A stretch of DNA of 17,467 nt from DASQDN01 sp035630195 (GTDB lineage Bacteria; Acidobacteriota; Terriglobia; Bryobacterales; Bryobacteraceae): contig DASQLD010000350.1 of assembly GCA_035630195.1 (NCBI GenBank), positions 1-17,467 of the forward strand, read 5' to 3'. The position numbers and the translations under genes are program-made. Positions within the stretch are counted from its first letter, which is position 1. Every line of letters starts with the position of its first letter. Under the pieces are notes generated by a model. That model saw nothing but the letters and a program-made list of their open reading frames with translations. It had not been told where the DNA came from and ran no database searches. This document shows positions 1 through 8,754 of this stretch, in pieces.

Positions 1-1
1 A

Positions 2-700
2 AGAGCCACTGGCGTTAATATCAAGCAGGACATTGCCGCTGCCTTGGGTTCGGAGTTGACGGTCGCTCTCGATGGACCGATGCTTCCCGTACCTTCGTGG
101 AAGATGATCCTTGAAGTAAACCAGCCCGAACGTCTGCAGCAGTCGATAGAAAAGATCATTGTGGCAGTGAACACGGAACTCGCCAGGCGAGGTCAGAGCA
201 GTGTCAAGATCACTTCGGAAACGGTCGAATCCCGGAAGTGGTATGTCATCCAATCAACCGGAGAGATACTCGCGCCGTCGATCCATTACACATACGCGGA
301 TGGCTACATGGTGGCCGGGCCTTCGAGGCAGCTCGTCGCCGGCGCGATCGATGGACGCAGATCCGGAATGCGCCTCGACACATCGGACAATTTCCGTCGC
401 CTGTTGCCCACGGATCAGCACGCCAACTTCTCCGGCTTTGTTTATCAGAACGCTCAGGAAGCATTGAAGGCGCTCTCGAACGTTGCTCCAGGAGACGAGG
501 AGAAAATCCGTGAGGTGGCGAGCAAGATTGGTCCAACTCTGATCGCTGCCTATGCGGATGCCGGCAAGATCCAAGTGACTACATTCGGCAGCTCAATGGA
601 CATGCTGATGCAGACTGCTCTCGCTCCGGCATTCCACGGGGGCAGACAAATGACCGCGAAGAAACACGGAACACCGAAGCAGGTAGCTTCGTATCGCTAG
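2..700 (+). CDS. DUF3352-like hypothetical protein, C-terminal part (5' end outside window)
   Basis: The reading frame is open from the left edge, so this is the last 232 residues of a longer protein. The TTG at 44 is just an internal codon. The visible part has alternating strands and helices. Around window residues 90-120 it has a 'dG-y-vaGpSrqLv..ai' stretch, which resembles DUF3352-type proteins that carry repeated 'displays a value, then compares' folds. No catalytic motif or membrane helix is visible in this part. The stop lies only 3 nt before the first ATPase gene of the ABC exporter, so it is probably the first or an early gene of that operon. It could be a periplasmic or envelope accessory to the transporter. 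The family call is from general resemblance only, and the function is unknown. Confidence 0.6.
   Translation, partial: RATGVNIKQDIAAALGSELTVALDGPMLPVPSWKMILEVNQPERLQQSIEKIIVAVNTELARRGQSSVKITSETVESRKWYVIQSTGEILAPSIHYTYADGYMVAGPSRQLVAGAIDGRRSGMRLDTSDNFRRLLPTDQHANFSGFVYQNAQEALKALSNVAPGDEEKIREVASKIGPTLIAAYADAGKIQVTTFGSSMDMLMQTALAPAFHGGRQMTAKKHGTPKQVASYR
675..691 (+). repeat. Small perfect hairpin at gene junction
   Basis: CGAAGC (675-680) and GCTTCG (686-691) form a perfect 6-bp stem with a 5-nt loop (AGGTA). It lies just before the stop of the upstream gene and 12 nt before the ATG at 704. The next gene has no clear Shine-Dalgarno sequence, so the hairpin may be involved in translational coupling. 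It could also be chance, because stems this short are common. Confidence 0.25.
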
Positions 701-703
701 ACA

Positions 704-1639
704 ATGCCGCCTGTCATTGAACTGGATAATCTGGAGGTGCGGTTGGGCGCCCGCACCATCTTAAAAAAGCTGAACGGCTCGCTCTCTGGGCGAGCCATCG
801 GCCTTTTGGGGCCGAATGGCGCAGGCAAATCGACCCTGATTAATACTCTTCTTGGATTCTTCGCGCCCCTATCCGGAACCGCCAGAATCTTCGGCAAGGA
901 CATTCGAACGGATGCCCGCGCGTTGCGCAGACTGATCGGCTACATGCCGGAGAACGATTCGTTTATCGCCGATATGACAGCAGTACGATTCGTTCGGATG
1001 ATGGCGGAGTTGAGCGGGCTGCCTCCGGATGAAGCGTTGGAGCGTACGCACGAAGCCTTCTATTACGTCGGACTGGGGGAAGCGCGATACCGCAATCTCG
1101 GCACGTACTCGCTTGGTATGAAGCAAATGGCTAAGCTCGCGCAAGCGATCGCGCATGGACCCAAGCTGCTCTTCCTCGATGAGCCTACGAACGGACTCGA
1201 TCCTGCCGCTCGCGTTCGCATGATCAAGCTGATTCGTGAGATTCGCGAGACGCGCGACATTCATTTGATGATTTCTTCTCATCTTTTGCGTGATGTGGAA
1301 GAGTGCTGTGAAGAGGTCCTGATTCTGAAAGACGGACAGATTGCCGCTTACTGCGATCTCGAGAAAGAGCGCCGATCGAACTTGAATTTCATCGAACTCG
1401 AAACCATGGGTATCGAGAGTGTTTTTGCGAACGCGATCGAAAGACTTGGCTGCGATTTTGCCGATCTAGGGCAGGGTCGCTTCAAAATGGTGCTAACCGA
1501 TGGGGTGACGGTTTCCGATCTGTACCGGCTGGCTGCTGAGAAAGATGTGCAGATCCGCCGTCTCAACCACCGGCACGACTCGCTGGAGCATATTTTCTTG
1601 AAGGCGATGGAGGCGCCCGCAAACCATGGCAGTGTATAA
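704..1639 (+). CDS. ABC-2 type transporter, ATP-binding protein
   Basis: This 311-aa protein is the nucleotide-binding subunit of an ABC exporter. It hydrolyses ATP at the cytoplasmic face of the membrane. Visible motifs are Walker A GPNGAGKST (36-44), the Q-loop position in GYMPEND (about 79-85, with Glu where Gln is usual, as in many CcmA-type ATPases), an ABC signature-like YSLGMKQ (135-141), Walker B LLFLDEP (155-161) and the H-loop His193. Residues from about 225 form a C-terminal extension typical of ABC-2 drug/polysaccharide/antibiotic exporters. The ATG lies 3 nt after the preceding stop, and the 3' end overlaps the permease gene by 14 nt. Transcription is therefore almost certainly shared with the following three genes. 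The substrate cannot be predicted from the sequence. Confidence 0.93.
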   Translation: MPPVIELDNLEVRLGARTILKKLNGSLSGRAIGLLGPNGAGKSTLINTLLGFFAPLSGTARIFGKDIRTDARALRRLIGYMPENDSFIADMTAVRFVRMMAELSGLPPDEALERTHEAFYYVGLGEARYRNLGTYSLGMKQMAKLAQAIAHGPKLLFLDEPTNGLDPAARVRMIKLIREIRETRDIHLMISSHLLRDVEECCEEVLILKDGQIAAYCDLEKERRSNLNFIELETMGIESVFANAIERLGCDFADLGQGRFKMVLTDGVTVSDLYRLAAEKDVQIRRLNHRHDSLEHIFLKAMEAPANHGSV

Positions 1640-2525
1640 GCGGAACTATAAGCCGTACGAAGGGATTCTCACGCCGAACTGGTCACGTTTTCTCGTGCCC
1701 GCGCGTTATGCGTTGGAGACCCTGTTTCAATCTCGTCTATTGATCGCATTTCTTGTCGGTTCCTGTATGATGCCGATCTTTGCGGGCGCGGTGATTTATC
1801 TTCACCACAATCTGTCGGCACTAACGATGTTGCAGATCAGGCCCGAACATTTGCTGCCGATTGATGGCGACTTTTTTGCCGCCTATCTGTCGTTTCAGGG
1901 CGCACTTGCCTTTCTCTTTACCGCTTATGCAGGTCCGGGGTTGATCTCGCCTGATCTGAGTAATAGCGCGCTGCCGTTGTATCTCTGCCGTCCCATTTCT
2001 CGCACGGAATATGTCCTTAGCAAAATGGCGGTGCTTTGCATTCCACTGTCGTGCATCACGTGGATTCCTGGTCTCTTCCTCTTTAGCATGCAGGCGGGCC
2101 TACAAGGTCAGGGTTGGGGTTGGGACCATATCCATTGGGCTTGGGCTTTATTTGCCGGATCGTGGCTATGGATTGGGATGTTGTCATTGCTCGCGATGTC
2201 ACTGTCGGCATGGGTTCGTTGGAAGCTAGCCGCCAGCGCGTTGCTGTTCGGGGTCTTCTTTATCTCATCGGCTTTGGGAGCGATGGTGAATGAAGCCCTT
2301 GATACTCGGGCGGGCAACATTCTGAGCTTAGGTTATGTCATCGGAATGATCTGGGCCAAGATGTTCCAACTGCCTCCGCGCAGTACCTTATTTGGCGATA
2401 TGTTCAACATACGCCGGGGCGATGAAGTCCCGGAGTACATGGCTTGGCTCGTCGTGGCCATGCTCTGCGGCGCTTGCATCCTCCTGCTGAACCGACGGCT
2501 CCGTGCGCGTGAGGTGGTATCGTGA
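1626..2525 (+). CDS. ABC-2 type transporter, permease subunit
   Basis: This 299-aa hydrophobic protein has about six membrane segments, roughly at residues 36-58, 90-108, 130-152, 168-192, 198-222 and 270-291, with a short cationic N-terminus. The layout fits an ABC-2 membrane permease. The central segment 'sp-Lsn-alPLyLcRPiSRteYvlsKm' (about 109-133) matches the conserved loop of such permeases, in which an Arg-Pro-x-Ser-Arg motif precedes a transmembrane helix. It overlaps the ATPase gene upstream by 14 nt. Its stop overlaps the GTG start of the second ATPase gene (GTGA), which implies translational coupling. It is expected to pair with one of the two flanking ATPases. The substrate is unknown. 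Confidence 0.88.
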   Translation: MAVYKRNYKPYEGILTPNWSRFLVPARYALETLFQSRLLIAFLVGSCMMPIFAGAVIYLHHNLSALTMLQIRPEHLLPIDGDFFAAYLSFQGALAFLFTAYAGPGLISPDLSNSALPLYLCRPISRTEYVLSKMAVLCIPLSCITWIPGLFLFSMQAGLQGQGWGWDHIHWAWALFAGSWLWIGMLSLLAMSLSAWVRWKLAASALLFGVFFISSALGAMVNEALDTRAGNILSLGYVIGMIWAKMFQLPPRSTLFGDMFNIRRGDEVPEYMAWLVVAMLCGACILLLNRRLRAREVVS

Positions 2526-3529
2526 CGATTGAAACGGAAAGCCGGCAAGAGATCGCCAAAGGACAACCAGTTGCTGGGATGCCGGCGGTCGAGTTCCGGA
2601 ACGTCAGCAAATTCTATGGCGACGTTCTCGGTGTGAACCGGGTGAATCTATCGATTCCTCCTGGTATCACGAGCCTTGTCGGGCCCAACGGTTCAGGCAA
2701 GACGACGCTAATGAACCTGATGACGGGTCTTATTCGCCCGACATGCGGGGACATCCGTGTTCTCGGTCTTTCTTCTGAGGACCCCGAACGTTTCTTTCGA
2801 GCGGTCGGCTACTGCACACAGTTCGACTCCTTCGAGAAGGGCATCACCGGAAGAAGATTTGTCGAGTACTCGCTGAAGCTGCATGGCTACAGCTCAGAAG
2901 AAGCTCGTCAAGGAGCGCATGACGCGCTCGCCCGCGTGAACTTGTTGGATGCGGCAGACCGCAAGGCCGCGGGGTATAGCAAGGGCATGAGACAGCGGCT
3001 TCGTCTCGCGCAGTCGATTGCGCACAGACCTTCGGTTCTCGTACTCGATGAGCCGCTGAACGGGCTGGATCCGATGGCGCGCGCCGAAACGCTTGCTCTG
3101 TTCGAGCAGTTCGGCGCGGAGGGATCACACGTCATCATCTCGAGCCATATTCTGCATGAAGTCGACCAGATCTCCGATCAGGTGATCTTGCTGAGCTACG
3201 GCTACGTAGTTGCCGAGGGAAAGATCAAGGGTGTTCGCGATGAAGTCAAAGAACACCCGATGCAGATTCTAATCCGTTGCGACAGGCCGGCAGTACTAGC
3301 AGCTCGGGCGTTCGATCTGGAAATGGTGGTCGAGGCCAAGGTCGTTCCCGCGGAAGGTCATCATGGGCCAGGGCTGCTGATTCGCACGCGCGACGCCGAT
3401 GAGTTTTATCTCGCGCTGAATCGCATCGTTCTCGAAACAGGGTTGCGCCTTGAATCGGTCGCTCCTGCCGACGACGATGTCCTCGCCGTTTATCAATATC
3501 TGATCGGATCGGAAGGAGGCGGCGAATGA
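2522..3529 (+). CDS. ABC transporter ATP-binding protein (second ATPase of the operon)
   Basis: This 335-aa ABC ATPase begins with a GTG that overlaps the stop of the permease gene by 4 nt. It has Walker A GPNGSGKTT (54-62), Q-loop Gln100, a signature-like YSKGMRQ (152-158), Walker B LVLDEP (173-178) and the H-loop His209. The first 20 residues are a non-conserved extension ahead of the usual 'veFrnVsKfYG' beginning, so an internal start is possible but no better-supported one is visible. It is clearly a paralogue of the first ATPase but diverged from it. This suggests a heterodimeric exporter or two ATPase/permease pairs acting together. It overlaps the next gene by 4 nt (ATGA). Confidence 0.93.
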   Translation: MTIETESRQEIAKGQPVAGMPAVEFRNVSKFYGDVLGVNRVNLSIPPGITSLVGPNGSGKTTLMNLMTGLIRPTCGDIRVLGLSSEDPERFFRAVGYCTQFDSFEKGITGRRFVEYSLKLHGYSSEEARQGAHDALARVNLLDAADRKAAGYSKGMRQRLRLAQSIAHRPSVLVLDEPLNGLDPMARAETLALFEQFGAEGSHVIISSHILHEVDQISDQVILLSYGYVVAEGKIKGVRDEVKEHPMQILIRCDRPAVLAARAFDLEMVVEAKVVPAEGHHGPGLLIRTRDADEFYLALNRIVLETGLRLESVAPADDDVLAVYQYLIGSEGGGE

Positions 3530-4389
3530 GCTCCGTCGCAATGCCCGCTCCGCCCGCGAGCGGTTCGAATGTTTGGCGCAGTCAAGCCGCCAGCATACTG
3601 GGTGTTGAGCTTCGAAAGAATTTCATTACTAAGCGAGGCTTCTGGATCTATCTGCTTGCGCTTGCTCCTGCGGCGATTGTCTGGATTCACTCAATCGTTG
3701 TGTTGAAGCAAGGCCATAGTCACGGTCTCGAGAAGGACACGGAAGTGATGGCCGGAATCTTTCAGATGTTCTTTCTTCGGCCCGCTGTTTATTTTGGTTG
3801 CGTCGGCATTTTCACATACCTGTTTCGCGGCGAAGTAGTTGAGCGTACGTTGCATTATTACTTCCTGGCGCCGGTGAAACGCGAAGTGCTGGTTGCGGGG
3901 AAGTACCTCGCTGGTCTCATTACAGCCAGTTTCTTCTTCTGCGGCAGCATCGCGCTGACCTTCATGGGGATGTATGCGCACTTTCCGGCGCATGAGCTGC
4001 GCGCGTTCTTGATTGACGGTCCGGGAATCGGCCAATTTTTTGCATACATCGGCATTACAGCGCTCGCCTGCATGGCTTATGGAGCGCTGTTTGTGTGGCT
4101 CGGGATACGTTACAAGAATCCGATTATTCCGGCTGTGTCGCTGCTCTTTTGGGAATCGGCCAATATTCTCCTTCCCACGTGGTTGAAGAAGTTCAGCATT
4201 CTGTATTACCTGCGGTCTCTCACACCGGTTGAGCCGGGCTATTCGGGGGCGGCGGCGCTATTCGGTGGTGTAGCCGATCCTGTCTCGGCGCCCGTCGCCG
4301 TGCTCAGCCTAGTGGTGATCTCTGCGGCTCTAATTTTCCTTGCCGCGAAGGATCTTCGCACGTCGGAAATTAGTTATAGCTCCGACTAG
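3526..4389 (+). CDS. ABC-2 type transporter, second permease subunit
   Basis: This 287-aa membrane protein starts at an ATG that overlaps the previous stop (ATGA). After about 40 polar residues come hydrophobic segments at roughly 41-60, 84-102, 123-148, 168-190, 195-213 and 252-272. The motif 'GEvveRTLhYyfLaPVkReVlvaGKYlAGl' (about 105-134) is the conserved loop-plus-helix region of ABC-2 permeases that are fused or paired with CcmA-type ATPases. It closes the exporter operon, and a stem-loop begins 12 nt after its stop. The call as a transporter permease is secure. The cargo is not visible. Confidence 0.87.
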   Translation: MSSVAMPAPPASGSNVWRSQAASILGVELRKNFITKRGFWIYLLALAPAAIVWIHSIVVLKQGHSHGLEKDTEVMAGIFQMFFLRPAVYFGCVGIFTYLFRGEVVERTLHYYFLAPVKREVLVAGKYLAGLITASFFFCGSIALTFMGMYAHFPAHELRAFLIDGPGIGQFFAYIGITALACMAYGALFVWLGIRYKNPIIPAVSLLFWESANILLPTWLKKFSILYYLRSLTPVEPGYSGAAALFGGVADPVSAPVAVLSLVVISAALIFLAAKDLRTSEISYSSD

Positions 4390-4400
4390 TTGAAGGAAAT

Positions 4401-4447
4401 GGGTGGGGCCATTGCGCACGTAACAGTGTCTAGCGCCAGCCGCACCC
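4401..4447 (+). terminator. Stem-loop after the ABC operon, possible terminator
   Basis: GGGTGGGGC (4401-4409) pairs with GCCGCACCC (4439-4447) over nine positions with one G-G mismatch. Inside it GCGC (4414-4417) pairs with GCGC (4433-4436). It starts 12 nt after the permease stop. No T-run follows, so it is not a standard intrinsic terminator. It may instead protect the 3' end or serve a Rho-dependent stop. The rest of the 180-bp gap (4390-4569) shows no gene. Confidence 0.35.
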
Positions 4448-4569
4448 CGGATATAACTGCTAGTCTGCGCCAAAATCACAGCGCAAAACCGCTTGTAATT
4501 CACAGCCGCTCCCTTTCAATATAAGAACGATCATCTAGAGCGAGCCTTTCCTGGATTTTTGGGGATCCA

Positions 4570-5958
4570 ATGGATACACAGGCCCAGTCATCCGCCGCGC
4601 CAGCCGCATGGTGCCGATTCTCCGGGCCAAGCCCTCCCGAGCCTTACCTGCGCCTCCTGCCAGTCTTGGAATCAGCAGGCATTCAGCCCCAGAATTCAAC
4701 ACCATCCGATCCACGACCAGTCGTTCTCTTCATCGATCAGTTAGATAACTCTGTCCTCGACAAGATTCGGGAATCGGCGCAAGGGGGCCGCCGGCTAATG
4801 GCAATCGCCTTTGGCTGTAACCTGCCCATGGCTGAACGATGGTCAGTGCTCGCGGCCGGCGCGTGCGACTTACTTGAATGGGATTCCGAGGGCACGACTA
4901 TTCCGCAGGTGCTCGCAAAGATCGAGCGCTGGGATGAAGTGGAGATGATTCTCCAGTCGGCGGCGGTTCGGGAACAGATTGTCGGAGCCGGGCCGGACTG
5001 GCTTGCGATGCTGCGGCAGATCGTGGAGATCGCTGCGCTCACTTTAGCGCCCGTGCTCATTACAGGCGAAAGCGGAACCGGCAAGGAGTTGATCGCAAGT
5101 CTTATACACGCGATCGATCGGCGATCGACGAAAGGCGAGTTTGTTCTGCTCGATTGCACGACAATCGTACCGGAGCTCGCAGGCAGTGAGTTTTTTGGTC
5201 ACGAGCGCGGCGCGTATACGGGCGCGGTTGGACAGCGTGATGGAGCGTTTGCCCTGGCCCATCGCGGCACTCTCTTTCTCGATGAAGTCGGGGAACTCCC
5301 GATGACACTGCAAGCCAGTCTGCTTCGCGTGGTCCAGGAGCGAACGTACAAGCGAGTCGGGAGCAATGAATGGAGGGCCGCCGACTTCCGTCTTATCTGC
5401 GCTACGAATCGCGATCTGATCGCGGAAGGGAGTCGCGGCGCTTTTCGTCGTGATCTCTACTATCGAATTGCCGCCTGCACGTTCCATCTTCCGCCTCTTC
5501 GCTACCGTCCCGACGACATTTTGCCACTTGCGCGGCATTTTCTACGGCAACATTACCCGTCAGAGCTGGACATCGATTTCGATGATGCGGTCTGCAAATA
5601 TTTACTTGCCCGCGAGTACCCGGGAAATGTTCGCGATCTGAAGCAAATTGTCGGAAGGATGGCGTATCGTCATCCCGGCGCTGGACGCATAACTTTGGGC
5701 GATGTGCCACCTGAGGACCGGCCGAGCATCGATGAGGCGTCAGTCGATTGGAAGGGAGAGCCTTTCCGTCGCTCTGTTCAACGCGCCGTATCCATGGGCT
5801 TTGGATTGAAGGAAATCGGACGTTCCGCCGAGGAAGTGGCGGAGGAATTCGTCGTGGAGCAGGAATCAGGAAACCTTCAGCGCGCGGCAAGGCGATTGGG
5901 CATCACAGATCGCGCCTTGCAGATGCGAAGAGCTGCCCGCCGACAGACCGATTCATGA
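4570..5958 (+). CDS. Sigma-54-dependent transcriptional activator (enhancer-binding protein)
   Basis: This 462-aa regulator uses ATP to remodel RNA polymerase-sigma-54 at -24/-12 promoters. Residues about 50-130 have a receiver-like beta/alpha pattern (VVLFIDQ, then 'vlaaGacDlLeWd'). They lack the acidic pair and clear phospho-Asp of a working receiver, so control by phosphorylation is unlikely. The AAA+ domain has Walker A GESGTGKE (166-173), sigma-54 contact loop GAYTGA (214-219, Tyr for the usual Phe), Walker B GTLFLDEVGELP (233-244), arginine-finger region FRRDLYYRI (292-300) and YPGNVRDL (350-357). The C-terminus (about 433-457) is a Fis-like helix-turn-helix (NLQRAARRLGITDRALQMRR). A GGGGA at 4561-4565 precedes the ATG. 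It ends 8 nt from the convergent amidohydrolase gene. No target is proven, but it borders the minus-strand cluster. Confidence 0.9.
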   Translation: MDTQAQSSAAPAAWCRFSGPSPPEPYLRLLPVLESAGIQPQNSTPSDPRPVVLFIDQLDNSVLDKIRESAQGGRRLMAIAFGCNLPMAERWSVLAAGACDLLEWDSEGTTIPQVLAKIERWDEVEMILQSAAVREQIVGAGPDWLAMLRQIVEIAALTLAPVLITGESGTGKELIASLIHAIDRRSTKGEFVLLDCTTIVPELAGSEFFGHERGAYTGAVGQRDGAFALAHRGTLFLDEVGELPMTLQASLLRVVQERTYKRVGSNEWRAADFRLICATNRDLIAEGSRGAFRRDLYYRIAACTFHLPPLRYRPDDILPLARHFLRQHYPSELDIDFDDAVCKYLLAREYPGNVRDLKQIVGRMAYRHPGAGRITLGDVPPEDRPSIDEASVDWKGEPFRRSVQRAVSMGFGLKEIGRSAEEVAEEFVVEQESGNLQRAARRLGITDRALQMRRAARRQTDS

Positions 5959-5966
5959 AGCGCCGG

Positions 5967-6695
5967 TCACGATGCCCCAATCAATCGAAGGAAGTTCTTG
6001 CCGAGCACGTTTGCCTCGTCATCTTTCCGTAGGCCTAACGCTCGCACTTTTTCGAGCTCTACCCGCGGGTGAAGCCAAGGTCCATCACTGCCGAACAGAA
6101 CCTTGTGAGAACCGGCTCGCTCGACTGCTTGCGCGAGTAGATCGAATCGCCGAACGCCGGACGTGTCTGTGTACACGTTGTGAAACCGCTGCATGTGCGG
6201 GATCAGCGCCGACTGGGCGGCCCAGTCATCCGCGAAACTTCCGAGGTGCGGAATGATGAAGTTTACGCGAGGATACTCGGTCGCGAGCAGTTCGACGACC
6301 GAGACCTCGCCCATAACGTCATAAAGAACAGGAAGTCGGAGATCGCGGGCAGCATCGCATACCTCGCGCGTGATCCTCGCGTCGTGCCGATGCAGCTTAA
6401 TACCAACGAATCCATGCTCGCCTACTGCTTCCTGAAGCATGGAGCGAATGCGACCTCGGTCCCGCTGCGCATGCACGAATGCAAATCCATAGAAGCGATC
6501 CCTGCGCGCGCGCACCATACGCGCTACCTCTCGATTCGCGATCAAGTAATCGGAGTGGAACGCGGCAAATAACACGGTACGTGTAATGCCCGCTTCGCTC
6601 GACCATCGAAGGTAGGAATCGAGAGGAGCGTCAGTGTCCCATGGACCTGTCAGCCCATCGCCCTTTCCAGCATGACAATGGCAGTCGATGATCAT
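5967..6695 (-). CDS. Amidohydrolase-family (Amidohydro_2) metal-dependent hydrolase
   Basis: This 242-aa TIM-barrel hydrolase starts with the metal-binding His-x-His (IIDCHCH, His6/His8). Lys100 in 'GiKLH', His150 in 'iiPHLGsF' and Asp204 in 'FGSDGPW' follow. This order fits the amidohydrolase-2 / ACMSD-like hydrolase or decarboxylase group. It is slightly shorter than most members (about 270-330 aa) but has all the core motifs. It has no signal peptide, so it is cytoplasmic. The substrate is not predictable. Its ATG lies only 4 nt after the stop of the 684-aa endopeptidase/hydrolase gene, so it is the last gene of the minus-strand cluster. Its stop is 8 nt from that of the convergent activator gene. 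Whether it belongs functionally to the cluster is open. Confidence 0.85.
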   Translation of the reverse strand: MIIDCHCHAGKGDGLTGPWDTDAPLDSYLRWSSEAGITRTVLFAAFHSDYLIANREVARMVRARRDRFYGFAFVHAQRDRGRIRSMLQEAVGEHGFVGIKLHRHDARITREVCDAARDLRLPVLYDVMGEVSVVELLATEYPRVNFIIPHLGSFADDWAAQSALIPHMQRFHNVYTDTSGVRRFDLLAQAVERAGSHKVLFGSDGPWLHPRVELEKVRALGLRKDDEANVLGKNFLRLIGAS

Positions 6696-6699
6696 CGGT

Positions 6700-8754
6700 C
6701 TAGTGCGGCGATCCGCCTCCGCCGTAGCCCAACAGCCGTTCTTTCCAATACCGGATCGGAACGTGCATGTGGCCCTTGTCGGATTTCGTAACGCGCAGAT
6801 TGGGCAGTTTCATCGCGTCCAGCTTTCTAGCGTTGGGCCACGTCTTTGTGTCCTTCCAATAGAAATACAGTTTCGATTTCGGATGCGATTTCGCCCAAGC
6901 GCTCCAGGCCGCAGCGTCGACACCGTCGTACAGGCAATCGAACCCCCAGCATTCCCGGATCTTCGCCGAGTACTTGCCACCGCGCGTCGCCGCCATGCGC
7001 ATGACGGCGCCTCCACCTGAATGCGCGGCCAATACGATGCTTCCGACGGAGAGCTTCATACCTTTGTGTGGTCTGTGCGCCGTCATCGCGGCCAGGACTT
7101 GATTGACGTACCGGTCCAGTCCGCCTTTGCTTCCGAGCCAGCCGGGCTGCGATCTCGGACCCAGCGTGGGAGCCACGAGAACAACGCTCCTGCCCGATTC
7201 GTTCAGGACTTCGCGCAGGGTGAAGTACGGTGTATAAGCCTTGTTCCAGTAAGAAACAATCGATTCCTTTACATTGCGTTTTTCGATGCGATGCCCATGG
7301 AAGTAAATGAGGAGGTCCACTTCCGCCTTGGCTTTATATCCCGCGGGAAAGAAGATGCCGGTCATCGGCCGCAGGTGAGCTTCGGAGCCCAGCCGGATAT
7401 CTACGTAGCAAGACGCTAGCGGCGGCTTGGTCTCTGTGCGGATGAGGCGCGGAGCACTTGGCTTCGATGGCCTCGTCTCCCATTCCTCCTCTTCGGCGAT
7501 CTCCATTGAAGTTCCCGACGGCGCGGAGAACGATACATGCAGATGGTCGTCGTGAGCGCTTAAGTACTGAACACCGCTGATGCTCGAGTCGTTGAAGAAG
7601 ACCGACTTCACAGGCAGAGTCGAACTCGAACGAATCGTGTTGACGAAGTCCTGCGTCAAACCGCGCGAATATGACCGGTCTTTATAATTGACGCCCGTCT
7701 CAGCATGATCTGTCCGCAGTGGGCGCAGATCCACATCGGTTCCCTTCTGATGCGACTTGTGCGGCTCGAATGGTCCTCCGCCTTTCTTGCTGATATCGGT
7801 AATTCCAAAACGTGGACCTTTGGGATAGCGCGCTTGCCACGCGCGTCCAATCGCCTGAATGGCGGAAATCGTCTCGGGAATCCCATACTGACGATATGGC
7901 CATGACTCTGGCTTCGAGTAGAAACCTGGTCCTGACGCAGGTAGGAGCGTATTCACGCCGGTCGTCGAGGGTATGGGCGTGGCTGGTGGATTTCCCGCGC
8001 CTGCACGTATCAATGCTTGCTCGGTTGCTGCGCCTACCGCGCCGTCGGCCGTCAAGCTCTGCTTCGTTTGAAAGTCGCGAATTGCGGCTTTCGTCATCGG
8101 ACCCAAGACGCCATCGACGGTCAGATTCAGTCCGAGAATCCGGTTGAGTCCGCCTTGCACCCAGCGGATATAGACATTCGCCGTACGATCGACTGAGGTT
8201 GAAGGCGTGGATGACCAGGATGGCAATACCGAGGTGGCTTTGCTCGTCCAACCCTTCAACCAATCCCAGACCTCGCCCTGAGCATCGTCGGCGTCCGCTG
8301 CTTCGGGCGGACACTCGGGACATTGACATTCAGGAGGATGGGGCTCGCCTGCGGCTGACGGTTCGTCCGCAGCATCGGGCGAGGCTGTGTCGGGCGGTTC
8401 GGCGGCTGGTGGTTCGGCCGTTGGAGCAGCCGAAGGACCAGGCTCCATGGCCGGCTTCATGGCGTCCCATGTTTGCGGTCCCAGGACGCCATTCGGTTGA
8501 AGACCCTGCATTGCTTGCCAGCGCTTCAGGGCTTCGACAAATGCGTCGGCGGTTGTAATTCCCGGCGCGGCGCCGATTGTCCGTGCGACCTTCGGAAATT
8601 GCCGCTTCCAGCGGAGCTTCTTTGCCCAATGCTGATTTCTCTTAACGATACTCTTCGGCAGTTTGCGTCGTGACCGTGCAGTCGCACGGCCGGGATGGCG
8701 CGCAGGCCTTACTGGTCTGCGTCTTGTTGGTGAACGTCTTGCTCTCCCGATCAT
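6700..8754 (-). CDS. Peptidoglycan-binding / M74 murein endopeptidase-like / alpha-beta hydrolase fusion protein
   Basis: This 684-aa multidomain protein begins with an Arg-rich N-terminus (1-31) and no signal peptide. Next is a peptidoglycan-binding-like unit (about 38-100, ALKRWQ...GVLGPQTW). A Pro/Ala/Glu-rich linker carries Cys143-x-Cys145-Pro-x-Cys148, and a PG_binding_1 repeat follows (about 193-252, AAIRDFQ). The MepA-like domain (about 285-410) has SHQKGTDVDL, with His335 and Asp342, and HDDHLHV, with His401, His404 and His406. These map to the known zinc and catalytic residues of MepA. The C-terminus (about 448-684) looks like an alpha/beta hydrolase: FHGH (485-488), nucleophile elbow AHSGGG (Ser579), Asp610 and His662 or His664. 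The ATG at 8754 has AAGGA about 11 nt upstream. It is a paralogue of the upstream gene with a lipase-like domain added. The M74 and PGB calls are firm; the hydrolase substrate is unknown. Confidence 0.85.
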   Translation of the reverse strand: MIGRARRSPTRRRPVRPARHPGRATARSRRKLPKSIVKRNQHWAKKLRWKRQFPKVARTIGAAPGITTADAFVEALKRWQAMQGLQPNGVLGPQTWDAMKPAMEPGPSAAPTAEPPAAEPPDTASPDAADEPSAAGEPHPPECQCPECPPEAADADDAQGEVWDWLKGWTSKATSVLPSWSSTPSTSVDRTANVYIRWVQGGLNRILGLNLTVDGVLGPMTKAAIRDFQTKQSLTADGAVGAATEQALIRAGAGNPPATPIPSTTGVNTLLPASGPGFYSKPESWPYRQYGIPETISAIQAIGRAWQARYPKGPRFGITDISKKGGGPFEPHKSHQKGTDVDLRPLRTDHAETGVNYKDRSYSRGLTQDFVNTIRSSSTLPVKSVFFNDSSISGVQYLSAHDDHLHVSFSAPSGTSMEIAEEEEWETRPSKPSAPRLIRTETKPPLASCYVDIRLGSEAHLRPMTGIFFPAGYKAKAEVDLLIYFHGHRIEKRNVKESIVSYWNKAYTPYFTLREVLNESGRSVVLVAPTLGPRSQPGWLGSKGGLDRYVNQVLAAMTAHRPHKGMKLSVGSIVLAAHSGGGAVMRMAATRGGKYSAKIRECWGFDCLYDGVDAAAWSAWAKSHPKSKLYFYWKDTKTWPNARKLDAMKLPNLRVTKSDKGHMHVPIRYWKERLLGYGGGGSPH

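Noticed and set aside
4400..4416. A GG-N10-GC match (4402-4415) read as a sigma-54 promoter of the activator gene
   Set aside because: It overlaps the arm of the stem-loop after the ABC operon, lies about 150 bp from the start codon and has a poor -24 match.
4549..4561. A 13-base string, TCCTGGATTTTTG, shared with 15135-15147 near the start of another gene
   Set aside because: A few 13-base matches are expected by chance in 17 kb, and the two copies are in opposite orientation to their genes.
5946..5968. GACCG/CGGTC inverted repeat between the convergent stops at 5958 and 5967, as a bidirectional terminator
   Set aside because: The stem is only 5 bp with a 13-nt loop and there is no T-run on either strand.
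7700..8329. Long antisense or frame-shifted open frames over the endopeptidase genes
   Set aside because: They are shadows of real genes in GC-rich DNA, with no motif, ribosome site or independent composition.
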